Shown here one piece after another: positions 16,390 to 24,025 of a DNA stretch of 64,000 nucleotides; position 1 is the first letter of the stretch; each line of letters opens with the position of its first letter. Below the pieces are notes generated by a model. It worked only from the letters and a program-made list of their open reading frames with translations, had not been told where the DNA came from and ran no database searches. The stretch spans positions 1 to 64,000 of the forward strand of contig CAVUUY010000020.1 of assembly GCA_963744915.1 (NCBI GenBank), given 5' to 3'. The translations under genes were made by a program, and so were the position numbers. Origin of the DNA: DATAFF01 sp963744915 (GTDB lineage: Bacteria > Pseudomonadota > Alphaproteobacteria > Rhizobiales > Aestuariivirgaceae).

Positions 16390-17103
16390 CTAGGCGTTGT
16401 TGTCGTCGCCGGTCCTCACAATGGATTCAAGCGCCAACTTGTCCAGAAGATAGAGCGTGTTTCCGCGGCGGCGGACAAGGTTCCGGGGATAGAGCCTGTT
16501 CAGTGCACTGTTGACCAGTTCACGCGTGGTGCCGGCGCTTGCTGCGAGTTCGCGAAGTGGCGGCAATGGGTTGACAGTCCAGAGGTCGGGACTCGCGATA
16601 TCCGGCTTCGCCAGCTGCAGAAGCTGAGCGTAGACTTTGTTCGTGGCATCGAGACTCGACAATTCTACGACGCGCGCCCCGGTGTGGCGCACCATGGCGG
16701 ACAGCCGACGCAGAAGCTTGACCGCAATTTCGCCATTCTGTTTGACGAGGGCCACAAACCGCGTGGCGGGTAACACGGCCACCAGCGAGTTTTCCGCCGC
16801 GGAGACACTTGCCGAGCGCGGCAGACCATCGATCGCGGCCATTTCTCCGATAACTTCGCCAGCGCCGGCTCGCGCGAAGCTCACATCGCGACCGGTGGCG
16901 GAGGAGCTAACGATCCTCACTGATCCTTCAACAATAAAGAATACCTCGTTGCTGGAGCTGCCTCGCTCAAACAGACGTTCGCCCTCCCGATAACGACGCC
17001 AGATGCATTCCCTCTCGAGACTGACACGTTCCGCCGTGCCCAGTTCATCCAGAACCGCGATGCCGTGAAGTGTGCGGCGATTGACGGCGTCCGGTTCCTT
17101 CAT
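16390..17103 (-). CDS. Crp/Fnr-family transcriptional regulator
   Basis: A 237-aa cytoplasmic regulator. Residues about 20-140 form a cyclic-nucleotide-binding fold (EGERLFERGSSSNEVFFIVE, AGEVIGEMAAIDGLPRSASV). Residues about 150-230 form a winged helix (LRELAASAGTTRELVNSALN). There are no N-terminal cysteines of the FNR type, so an oxygen-sensing cluster is unlikely. GEMAAIDGLPRSASV is close to the phosphate-binding cassette of cAMP receptors, so a nucleotide effector is plausible. It ends 6 bp from the convergent glnE-like gene. An inverted repeat at 17234 lies upstream and may be an autoregulatory site. Confidence 0.85.
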   Translation of the reverse strand: MKEPDAVNRRTLHGIAVLDELGTAERVSLERECIWRRYREGERLFERGSSSNEVFFIVEGSVRIVSSSATGRDVSFARAGAGEVIGEMAAIDGLPRSASVSAAENSLVAVLPATRFVALVKQNGEIAVKLLRRLSAMVRHTGARVVELSSLDATNKVYAQLLQLAKPDIASPDLWTVNPLPPLRELAASAGTTRELVNSALNRLYPRNLVRRRGNTLYLLDKLALESIVRTGDDNNA

Positions 17104-17233
17104 ATCGGCTCCTCATCCAGGCAATAGCAAGGTCTTCAACCCCCAAGGCCATTGATCAGCAACGGGACGCGTGGACCAGCGACTTGGTACGCATCTCTTC
17201 TCATCTTACATCTCTCGAGGAAAAATCGTCTTG

Positions 17234-17250
17234 ATTCGCGTAACGCGAAT
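17234..17250. promoter_or_regulatory. Inverted repeat upstream of the Crp-type gene
   Basis: ATTCGCG-TAA-CGCGAAT, perfect 7-bp arms with a 3-bp spacer, about 130 bp upstream of the regulator start and about 65 bp beyond the end of the gene at 17317. Size and symmetry fit a dimeric helix-turn-helix operator, but the sequence is not a consensus CRP or FNR site. Confidence 0.4.
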
Positions 17251-17316
17251 TTATGTCAACTTTAGGTTGTTGGCTCCTCGGCGACCCTCGAGGCCTCTTT
17301 TTTCCGGCCGGCATGC

Positions 17317-18201
17317 CTATTCGGCGGCCATCCGGCTCGGAATGGCGATCTGCGGCAGGGCGGCGAAAAAGCGCTGGAGCGCGGCGCTCAGCAGGCGTTC
17401 CAGCAGCGCGAAGCCCTGCGACCGGCGGAAGGTCAGCTCATTCATATAAAGGCCGCGGTTGATCTCGACCTGGAGCGCATGGGTGCCGTTTGCCGGCCGG
17501 CCCCAGGCGGCAGTGATATGGCCGCCGGCATAGGGCTTGTTGCGAATGACGGTGAGCCCCTGGGCGGTCAGCGCCTCCTCGAGGCAAAGGGCGATTTCGG
17601 CTTCGCAGGAGGAGCCATAGCGGTCGCCGAGCACGACGTCGGGACGGCGGCTGCGGGCGGGTGTGCCGGAGGCGGCGCTCGAGGGCATCGAGTGGCAGTC
17701 GACGAGGACGGCGAGGCCGAACTGCGCCACCGTGTCCGACATCAGGCGCTGCAGCATGGCGTGGTAGGGCAGATAATAGCTGCGGATGCGCCGTTCCGCC
17801 TCGCGGAAGCTCAGCCGCTCGGCATAGATCTCCTCGTGCTCGCAGACGATGCGCGGTATGGTGCCGAGCCCACCGGCGACGCGGGCGGAAGTGGTGTTCA
17901 CATAGGCGGGCAGCTCGCCGTCGAACATGGCGGGATCGAGCTCCCAGGGCTCGCGATTGACATCGAGAAAGGCGCGCGGAAAGCTGGCTTTGAGCATCGG
18001 GGCGCCGAGCGCCACCGCGGCGGCGAACAGCTGGTCGACGTGGCAATCCTCGGAACGACGCAACGTCAGGGGATCGAGCCGCGAGGCGGCAAGGAAGCTT
18101 TTGGGATAGCGGCTGCCGCTGTGGGGCGAGTTGAAGACGCAAGGCACTGTCGGCCGCTGCGGATAGGCGACGCTGAAGGGTGGATCGATCTCAAGGCTCA
18201 T
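17317..18201 (-). CDS. N-formylglutamate amidohydrolase family protein
   Basis: A 294-aa hydrolase of the FGase (HutG2-like) family, which releases formate from N-formylglutamate at the end of histidine degradation, or acts on related N-formyl amino acids. Conserved pieces: VFNSPHSGSRYP near the N-terminus, DVNREPWELDPAMFDG, VDCHSMPSS and LQVEINRGLYMNE, containing the His/Glu residues expected for the metal site. ATG 18201 (MSLEIDPPFS) is chosen over upstream starts because homology begins there. No other hut genes are nearby. The pairing with cpdR is frequent in Hyphomicrobiales, where the two are divergent as here. Confidence 0.85.
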   Translation of the reverse strand: MSLEIDPPFSVAYPQRPTVPCVFNSPHSGSRYPKSFLAASRLDPLTLRRSEDCHVDQLFAAAVALGAPMLKASFPRAFLDVNREPWELDPAMFDGELPAYVNTTSARVAGGLGTIPRIVCEHEEIYAERLSFREAERRIRSYYLPYHAMLQRLMSDTVAQFGLAVLVDCHSMPSSAASGTPARSRRPDVVLGDRYGSSCEAEIALCLEEALTAQGLTVIRNKPYAGGHITAAWGRPANGTHALQVEINRGLYMNELTFRRSQGFALLERLLSAALQRFFAALPQIAIPSRMAAE

Positions 18202-18401
18202 CACTGTTCCACCGTAGCGGGTGGACTGTCCCAAACGGCTGATTTCGTCATTTCTGCATGATAGGAGGTGGCGGTCAACGGCATCCCGCCGGAAATGCCG
18301 CGGTCATGCCAAGTTCATGGGCGATTTACCGATTGCGGTTAGATTCAACGCGGCGGCAGGTGGTGGCGTGGGCGGCAAGACGCCCGGTGGGGTCGAGGTC
18401 G

Positions 18402-18761
18402 ATGGCGAGAATTCTGCTGGCCGAGGATGACGAGGATATGCGCCGGTTCCTGGTCAAGGCGTTGGTCAAGGCCGGCCATGACGTAGCGTCGTTTTCGGAA
18501 GGTTTGTCGGCTTTCGAGGAGCTGAAAGGGGCAGCCTTCGATCTGCTCCTCACCGATATCGTCATGCCCGAGATGGACGGGATCGAACTGGCGAGGCGGG
18601 CGGCGGAGCTCGATCCCGGGCTCAAGATCATGTTCATCACCGGCTTCGCGGCGGTGGCGCTCCACCCCGATTCGCGGGCCCCCAAGGAGGCCAAGGTGCT
18701 GTCGAAGCCGTTCCACCTGCGCGATCTCGTGGCCGAGGTCGAGCGGATGATGGCCGCCTGA
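18402..18761 (+). CDS. cpdR: Response regulator CpdR
   Basis: A 119-aa single-domain receiver: MARILLAEDDEDMRRFLVKA, phospho-acceptor Asp in LLTDIVMPEMDG, and the switch region IMFITGFAAVAL and KVLSKPFHLRDLV. This is almost exactly the CpdR sequence pattern of alphaproteobacteria. When unphosphorylated, CpdR directs the ClpXP protease to the cell pole and primes degradation of CtrA and other cell-cycle proteins; the CckA-ChpT relay phosphorylates it. ATG 18402 is preferred over the upstream start because the receiver begins immediately. A purine tract (GAGG) precedes it. Confidence 0.95.
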   Translation: MARILLAEDDEDMRRFLVKALVKAGHDVASFSEGLSAFEELKGAAFDLLLTDIVMPEMDGIELARRAAELDPGLKIMFITGFAAVALHPDSRAPKEAKVLSKPFHLRDLVAEVERMMAA

Positions 18762-18840
18762 ACCGCGAACCGGGCGCGTGAGCGGCAGCCGCGGAAGCCT
18801 TGCACCTCTGCAGCGATCCCGATATATCCACCACTTCCCC

Positions 18841-18915
<75 letters not shown>

Positions 18916-18976
18916 TTATCTCTCAATCACAACAGAGACTTAAGCGACAGCAGCGGGTGAGGTGCGCTTTTCCCTC

Positions 18977-19062
18977 TTGCACAAAACAGTAGGGGCTTTC
19001 GCGCTTGGGACGGAAGGGATGGTCGCTTATTGTGCACGTCGAATTGTGCACGTGATTGTGCA
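18977..19062. promoter_or_regulatory. Cluster of TTGTGCA motifs before the integrase (arm-type sites)
   Basis: Three direct copies of ATTGTGCA start at 19029, 19043 and 19055, and one inverted copy (TTGCACAAA) lies at 18977-18985. Two related motifs with TTGTGCGGG occur at the opposite end (23710-23730). Placement at both ends of the element fits arm-type integrase binding sites; those next to the start at 19074 could also repress the integrase. Confidence 0.55.
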
Positions 19063-19073
19063 GGAACGAGGCG

Positions 19074-20236
19074 ATGGGGCGACGAGCAAACAGCACAACG
19101 GTAGAAGTGCACGAGGGTGTCTACCTAAAGCTGCATAGCGGTGTTCTGCATTGCTACTTTCGGCTCGCTGGTCAGCAGTATCGTAGAAGCACGAAAACAC
19201 GAGACAAGATGGCAGCGAAGCTGTTCGCGCTGTCCTGGTATCGAGAGGTTCAAGACAGGCTTCGCGGGGGCGAGCAGGTCGAGAGCGTGTCGTTCGCGAA
19301 GCTGAAGCGCAGCTATCTCGATCATCTGCGGGGGCAAAGCAAAGCGTCGTATCACGCAGCGACAATCGAGCGGCACTTCCTTCCGTTCTTCGCACGCTTC
19401 GATGATGTCGCGAGGATCAAGCGGTCTGATCTGCTCGAATACGTGAAGTTCAGACGGTCGCAGGGTGAGAGTCCCCCTACCCCACAGACGATCAATCGCG
19501 AGAACACGGTCTTGCGGCAGCTCCTGCGCTACGCGGTCGATAAGAACTGGATGCGGGTGGCAGCGAAAATCGATTCGGAATCTGAACGGCTGACGCGGCG
19601 GCGACGGCGTCACTTCAACTTTGCTGAATACTGGAAGCTCTGCAAGACAGCTCGGCGGCGAGCTTGTGAGATCGAGAACGCGGTTCAGTTCAAGCTCGTC
19701 CAGCAGTGGAAGCGGCATCTGCTGTTCGATGTCATCATGCTGATGGCGAACACTGGCTTGCGGGTCGACGAATTGAAGACGCTGATCTGGCGCAATGTCG
19801 ATTGGGCTGATGGCAGCTTGCTGCTCGAACACGCGGGCAAGACGCGCAGCACTCGACGGGTTCTGATGCGGCGCGGCGCGCTGTTCGCTCTACAGCGAAT
19901 CAAACAGCGACGGCTCGACTATCTGGCAAGGACTGGCGCTGCTCTAAACATGAATGAGACAGTCATCTCGTTACCGAACGGTAAACGAGTGAGTCGCTGA
20001 AGCGCGGCTTCGATCAGCTTCTCACGGCATGCGGCTTCGAGTATCGCTCGGCGCACGAGAAGCATGCGCTGACATCACTGCGACATACGTACGCGACGTT
20101 CAGGCTGACAACGAAGACTGGCAAACGGGCGTCCGTACGGGCGTTGGCGAAACAGATGGGTACGTCTGAACGTATGATCGAGCGGCACTATGGTCACGAT
20201 CAGATCGAGGACTATCGGGCGGAGCTGGCGGGGTAA
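19074..20236 (+). pseudogene. Tyrosine integrase of the tRNA-Val element, one frameshift
   Basis: Reading from ATG 19074 gives a tyrosine recombinase: N-terminal region, SAM-like core-binding domain (KLKRSYLDHLRGQSKASYHA, RSDLLEYVKFRRSQG) and the first catalytic Arg in MANTGLRVDELKTLIW. The frame ends at TGA near 20000 after PNGKRVSR. Dropping one base continues the protein as SLKRGFDQLLTACGF, then SLRHTYATFRL (with H-T-Y and Arg) and MIERHYGHDQ, which holds the nucleophilic Tyr, to TAA 20234-20236. A single-base loss near 19990 therefore separates the catalytic residues. The stop overlaps the ATG of the next gene (TAATG). The rest is so well kept that the change must be recent, or a sequencing error. 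Confidence 0.8.
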
Positions 20237-21168
20237 TGGCAATCCCTGACTATCAGTCTCTCATGAGACCTCTCCTGGCATGCGGTCAGGACGGGCAAGA
20301 GAAGAACATCAATGACTGCATCGCCAAACTTGCGAAGCAGTTCGAGCTGACTGATGAAGAGCGCGAGCGTCTGCTTCCGAGCGGTAAACAGACGATCTTC
20401 GCAAACAGAGTGCACTGGGCACGGACATATCTCGATAAGGCAGGGGCGTTACGAAAAACACGACGATCGCACTTCGAAGTGACTGAGCGCGGACGGCAGC
20501 TTCTCAGAGACTATCCTGATCGAGTCAATGGCTCAATTCTGACTTAGTTCGAGGAGTTCCGTCAGTTCAAACTAGGTTCAAAAGACAATGAAACACCCGA
20601 GACTGTTCAGGTCATAGAGCAAGAGCATGTAGCTTCGAAAACTCCTGAGGAGCGAATTGATGCTGCGGTCGATGAAATCAACGGGAACTTGCGCGGGCAG
20701 CTTCTCGAAAGGATCGCGGAACTCTCCCCTTCTTTCTTCGAACGGCTCGTCGTCGATCTGATCGTAGCAATGGGCTATGGCGGCAATAGACAAACGGTGG
20801 CTCAGCGAATTGGTCGATCGAATGACGAAGGAATCGATGGGGTCGTAAACGAAGATCCATTGGGTCTCGACGTGGTTTATATCCAAGCAAAGCGATACTC
20901 GAAGGACAACACGATCGGCAGAGAGCGCATACAGCAGTTTGCGGGCGCTCTTGTCGGACAGGGAGCGTCAAAGGGGGTGTTCGTCACGACAAGCAGCTTC
21001 TCTAGTGGGGCGAAGCAATATGCTGAGCGCGTTCCTCAGCGAATTATCCTGATCGACGGCGAAGAGCTGACGAGACTTATGACGCAGTATCGAGTTGGCG
21101 TGCGGATCGAACGTTCGGTTGAGCTTAAACGCATTGATCTGGACTACTTCGACGAAGGCGAGGTCTAA
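20236..21168 (+). pseudogene. mrr: Mrr-type restriction endonuclease with in-frame amber codon
   Basis: One continuous frame of 311 codons broken by TAG at 20545-20547. Part 1 (codons 1-103) is the Mrr N-terminal winged helix: IPDYQSLMRPLLACGQDGQE, RLLPSGKQTIFANRVHWART and HFEVTERGRQLL. After the stop come a linker and the Mrr catalytic domain (LSPSFFERLVVDLIVAMGYG, then NDEGIDGVV and VYIQAKRY), which contains the D...QxK form of the PD-(D/E)xK nuclease site. Mrr enzymes cut methylated or foreign DNA. A single change of CAG (Gln) to TAG explains the stop. Coupled to the integrase by a 1-nt overlap, it looks like cargo defence. ATG 20689 could give the nuclease domain alone. Confidence 0.8.
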
Positions 21169-21179
21169 GGGGCGCGCTG

Positions 21180-21749
21180 GTGGTTAATAATCCCGCACAT
21201 GAGCAGAACGAGCGATATCGGCTACTGTACGAGTTCTACACGAGTGCGGCTCGGAGCGAATCAGAACGGAGCGATCAAAACGCGGCGGAGTTTGCAAAGT
21301 TGCTTATCCAATCTTCGTTCTTGATCCATGGCGGCGCGCTAGTCGCGATGCTCACCAGATGGGACATGCTCAGCGTAGCGCTTACTGAAACCGCGGGGAC
21401 GGTCAAAATGCTGTTCACTTGCTTCGTTGCAGGGATCACTTCGTCCTTTGTGGCAGGGATGTGCGGCTTCTTTGCGCTGTCTTATCGAGCAACTGGAGCT
21501 TTGAAAGCATGGGAAGCAGCAGGCTGTGAAGCGGCAGCAAAGTTCTTGGAAGAGGAAGGTCAGGCAGAGCTGGCAGCAGAAAGCAGGATTGCAAAAGCAA
21601 AATTAGATGCGCAAGGCGAATGCTTCACCAGTAAGTATGGTCCCCTTCGAACGGCTGGGATTGTGGCTCTTGTAATGTCGTTAGCGTTGTTCGCGGTTGG
21701 CGCTTGGCTCGGCGTCTTTGTAATCCGCTGGGGCGCGACGGCATCGTGA
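21180..21749 (+). CDS. Three-helix membrane protein of the integrated element
   Basis: Starts at GTG 21180, 11 bp after mrr. The N-terminal 40 residues are soluble and charged (AHEQNERYRLLYEFYTSAAR). Membrane helices lie at about 45-65 (LLIQSSFLIHGGALVAML), 75-105 (LFTCFVAGITSSFVAGMCGF) and 165-185 (IVALVMSLALFAVGAWLGV), with a cytoplasmic helical loop rich in Ala/Glu between the last two. No family is recognised. Its tight spacing to a type IV nuclease gene makes a shared defence role possible: small membrane proteins often act as effectors or anchors in such systems. This is inference from position only. Confidence 0.6.
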   Translation: MVNNPAHEQNERYRLLYEFYTSAARSESERSDQNAAEFAKLLIQSSFLIHGGALVAMLTRWDMLSVALTETAGTVKMLFTCFVAGITSSFVAGMCGFFALSYRATGALKAWEAAGCEAAAKFLEEEGQAELAAESRIAKAKLDAQGECFTSKYGPLRTAGIVALVMSLALFAVGAWLGVFVIRWGATAS

Positions 21750-21756
21750 TCTTTGC

Positions 21757-21915
21757 TTAGCGACGCTCAACGGACGGCTCACGCAGGCGCTCGCTCTGCT
21801 TGATGGCGTCTCTGACGAGCTTGCTCATTGAAACGTCATGGGCTGCGGCGGCGCGCTTGAGCTGCTGAAACAAGCTCGACGGCATGCGCACGAGGAAACA
21901 CTTATCGTTCGTCAT
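21757..21915 (-). CDS. Ribbon-helix-helix (Arc-like) regulator, 52 aa
   Basis: ATG 21915 to TAA 21757. The sequence MTNDKCFLVRMPSSLFQQLK then AAAAHDVSMSKLVRDAIKQS fits the RHH fold: a strand (FLVRMP), helix A, turn DVSMS and helix B. Such proteins repress their own promoters, often as antitoxins or plasmid copy or partition regulators. It overlaps the end of the upstream 67-aa gene by 14 nt, so the two are translated together. The target is probably the divergent promoter region at 22106-22326. Confidence 0.75.
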   Translation of the reverse strand: MTNDKCFLVRMPSSLFQQLKRAAAAHDVSMSKLVRDAIKQSERLREPSVERR

Positions 21916-22105
21916 CAGGGTCGGCGGGGACGATCTTGAACATGTTCGACATGATCTGCTGGCGCTTGAGGCTGTCGGGCAGCAGGTGGTCGATCAGCGC
22001 GAAAATCTCGGCATTGGTGTAGATCATGTGGGTCTGTCGAAAGTCGTCGGACTGCTCGGCGGCTTCGAGCAGGCGCTTGAACTGGTCATCGGTGTCATCG
22101 GTCAT
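21902..22105 (-). CDS. Acidic 67-aa protein paired with the RHH regulator
   Basis: Sequence MTDDTDDQFKRLLEAAEQSD, then HMIYTNAEIFALIDHLLPDS and a short basic-acidic tail. It is soluble and helical without recognisable domain. It is first of a two-gene minus-strand unit with the RHH protein and divergent from the Rep gene. It could be a toxin-like partner or a replication control protein; neither is supported by sequence motifs. Confidence 0.5.
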   Translation of the reverse strand: MTDDTDDQFKRLLEAAEQSDDFRQTHMIYTNAEIFALIDHLLPDSLKRQQIMSNMFKIVPADPDDER

Positions 22106-22326
22106 GGGTGCTGGTTAAATCCTTGTAATGTACGGTTCGGTTCAACAAAGGGCTTGAATGGAAAACGTCGACGGGCTAGCTGGCTGACGGGGCTTTGAAG
22201 GGGGTCGCAAAAGGCTTCAAGGCGTGTGTGCTGCGATGAATATCATCGTCGGCAGCGGCGCATCGCGTCTATCACTAATATATATGAAGGAAAGCAGCGC
22301 GAATCGGGCTGCTGGCGGGAAAAAAG
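22106..22326. promoter_or_regulatory. Divergent intergenic region before the Rep-type gene
   Basis: 221 bp between the minus-strand pair and the plus-strand Rep. It is the only sizeable non-coding stretch inside the element. It holds an AT-rich run (CACTAATATATATGAAGG, about 22275-22292) and a repeated GGCTT(T/C)AAG motif (about 22191 and 22213). It is a plausible place for promoters, an RHH operator and a replication origin, none of which can be proven by reading. Confidence 0.4.
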
Positions 22327-23352
22327 TTGGACTTTGTTGAACTGAAACGACGCTATCGAAGCGGCGCTGAGCTGACGCGGCTGAAAAGGGGCGCTCGTCA
22401 TCTGGCGGGCGCGCACAAGAGATCGAAACTAGATCGAACGCGCAGCGGACGCTTTACGCTGCTCGATGACACGGTTCACGAGCGACATGCGAAGAAGCTC
22501 TACGGCAGGTTCATGCGCAGGTGGGGCTGGCTGTCGAAGGACGAGCAGCAGGTGCAGGAGCGACTGCGCTTCGTCACGGTGCTCTATGAGGTGGTGGGGC
22601 TCGACACGGGCGCGATAGATCAGAGCATCGAACGTATGTGGCAGGGGCTCATGCGGGTGGTGACGTTCGTGAGGGGTCTACAGGTCGTGGCGGCGAGCGA
22701 GGTCGAGATCGTCAACTTGCGGGTCTTGCGAGAGAAGGCTGACAGCGAGGACGAGGTCGAGGCGCGGAAGCTCGACGTGCTGACGAAAATGTACGCGCTC
22801 GGGGCAGACTGTGGGTACTTCGACGAGAGTGACGAAAGTGTCGCGCTGATACACTTACATGCGGTGGTCGATCTCGGCGGGGGTGACAGCTCGAAAAAGG
22901 CGGACGCGCTGGAGCGCACTCTGAGGGACTGGTGCAGCGGTGCTCGCTGGGTGCACATGGAGCGGTTCTTCAAGCACAAGGATCTGCTGACGAACTTCTG
23001 GCACATAGCGAGATACATGACTAAAGGCGGCAATCACGAGCTGCGGTATCGCGTTCGGTTCGGCAATCAAGCTTACGATAATCAAGACTTGCTGGAGCTG
23101 CAGATGAAGAAGGCTGGCGTCTTCGGCAAGGCAAGTGACAGCGAGGACGCGATGGTCACGGACTGCTTGTCTCTGTCGTTCTTCGAGATCGAGGTGCTGG
23201 CAGACGCGATAGATCAGCAGATGAGCAGAGCAAGGACTCGGGACGGCTATCTGTTCTGTCACGGGCAGCGGCGCAGTTACTGGAAAAAGGCTCAAGGAAC
23301 GAGGGCTTCACGCTCGGCTTCGAGGGAACTGCTAGAAGATGCTTGCACGTGA
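22327..23352 (+). CDS. HUH-type replication initiator-like protein
   Basis: A 341-aa protein from TTG 22327. The layout of a rolling-circle Rep is visible: a motif-I-like strand RFVTVLYEVVG (about residue 81), helices ending in WQGLMRVVTFVRGLQVVAAS, motif II VALIHLHAVVDL with His176-Leu-His178 (HUH metal site), and motif III HIARYMTKGG with Tyr230 and Lys233 (YxxK). In known Reps the Tyr nicks the double-strand origin and stays covalently attached. I assign the class from these motifs; the wider family is not recognised. No helicase domain follows. It is the largest gene of the tRNA-Val element, divergent from the RHH pair. Confidence 0.65.
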   Translation: MDFVELKRRYRSGAELTRLKRGARHLAGAHKRSKLDRTRSGRFTLLDDTVHERHAKKLYGRFMRRWGWLSKDEQQVQERLRFVTVLYEVVGLDTGAIDQSIERMWQGLMRVVTFVRGLQVVAASEVEIVNLRVLREKADSEDEVEARKLDVLTKMYALGADCGYFDESDESVALIHLHAVVDLGGGDSSKKADALERTLRDWCSGARWVHMERFFKHKDLLTNFWHIARYMTKGGNHELRYRVRFGNQAYDNQDLLELQMKKAGVFGKASDSEDAMVTDCLSLSFFEIEVLADAIDQQMSRARTRDGYLFCHGQRRSYWKKAQGTRASRSASRELLEDACT

Positions 23353-23463
23353 TTCTGTCGTGCGTCAGTCTAAGTCGCTGATCGAGTTCTGCTTTTGTGA
23401 CTTGCGGGAGAAGAAAAAAGGGGTGAGTAGCTCAAGACTACAGAGGTCGTGGCGCGCGCTGTG

Positions 23464-23646
23464 ATGGGCAAGATCACTCTGGACGAATATCGCGCGATGC
23501 TGAAGGCGCGGCTCGATGAGCGAGCGAATACAAGCTCGGGCTTCTTCGGCTCATGGGCACGCTACATCAGGATCGAACGCGAGCTAGATGCGCAACTTGA
23601 AACGGAAGGCATCATCGTCGAAACTCTCGCTCACGACGCAGAATAG
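23464..23646 (+). CDS. Hypothetical 60-aa protein of the integrated element
   Basis: ATG 23464 (MGKITLDEYRAMLKARLDER) through GFFGSWARYIRIERELDAQL to TAG 23644-23646. A short, helical, charged protein; a GTG start at 23449 is also possible. No family is recognised. An overlapping frame from 23588 contains a GLCGLC motif but runs into attR, so it is not called. Confidence 0.4.
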   Translation: MGKITLDEYRAMLKARLDERANTSSGFFGSWARYIRIERELDAQLETEGIIVETLAHDAE

Positions 23647-23709
23647 CACGCGGCAAGGCGCGAAGCGTACGGCGCAACAGGCGGCAGACAAGCGCAGACG
23701 TGACGCTGG

Positions 23710-23730
23710 ATTGTGCGGGCTTTGTGCGGG
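23710..23730. promoter_or_regulatory. Right-end TTGTGCGGG motif pair
   Basis: ATTGTGCGGG and TTTGTGCGGG in direct orientation, 11 bp apart, about 72 bp inside attR. They resemble the TTGTGCA cluster at the left end and may be the right-arm integrase sites. Confidence 0.45.
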
Positions 23731-23801
23731 ACAGCAATCGCGCGCTCAGGGGTCGCGAAAAACAAACGGGAACAAGGGCTTACAGCTCGCGTCTGGAGCT
23801 G

Positions 23802-23852
23802 ACTACGTTGACATCGTAGGGGTCACTGGTTCGATCCCAGTACTGCCCACCA
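23802..23852 (+). repeat. attR: copy of the tRNA-Val 3' end
   Basis: 51 bp identical to 18865-18915. It includes the anticodon arm, T-arm and CCA but no 5' half, so it is not a functional tRNA. It marks the right boundary of the element. Confidence 0.9.
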
Positions 23853-24025
23853 CCATCCGTTCCTCGCTCCTTGGCTTGCGCACCGTCACCCCTGCAGCGG
23901 ACGCAAGACACCGATGGTCGCACCACTGAAATGTGTCGCGTCTCGTCACACGCAGTTCATTACGTCGTGCGTGATCTAAAGTGTACCTTCCTGATAGGGG
24001 AAAGCATCCTTAGGAGTAGAGACCG

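Noticed and set aside
23802..23852. Second tRNA-Val
   Set aside because: Only the 3' half is present; it is the attR copy of the tRNA end.
23588..23929. Plus-strand ORF with a GLCGLC motif crossing attR
   Set aside because: It overlaps another small ORF, runs through the attachment site into flanking DNA and has no supporting ribosome site or family.
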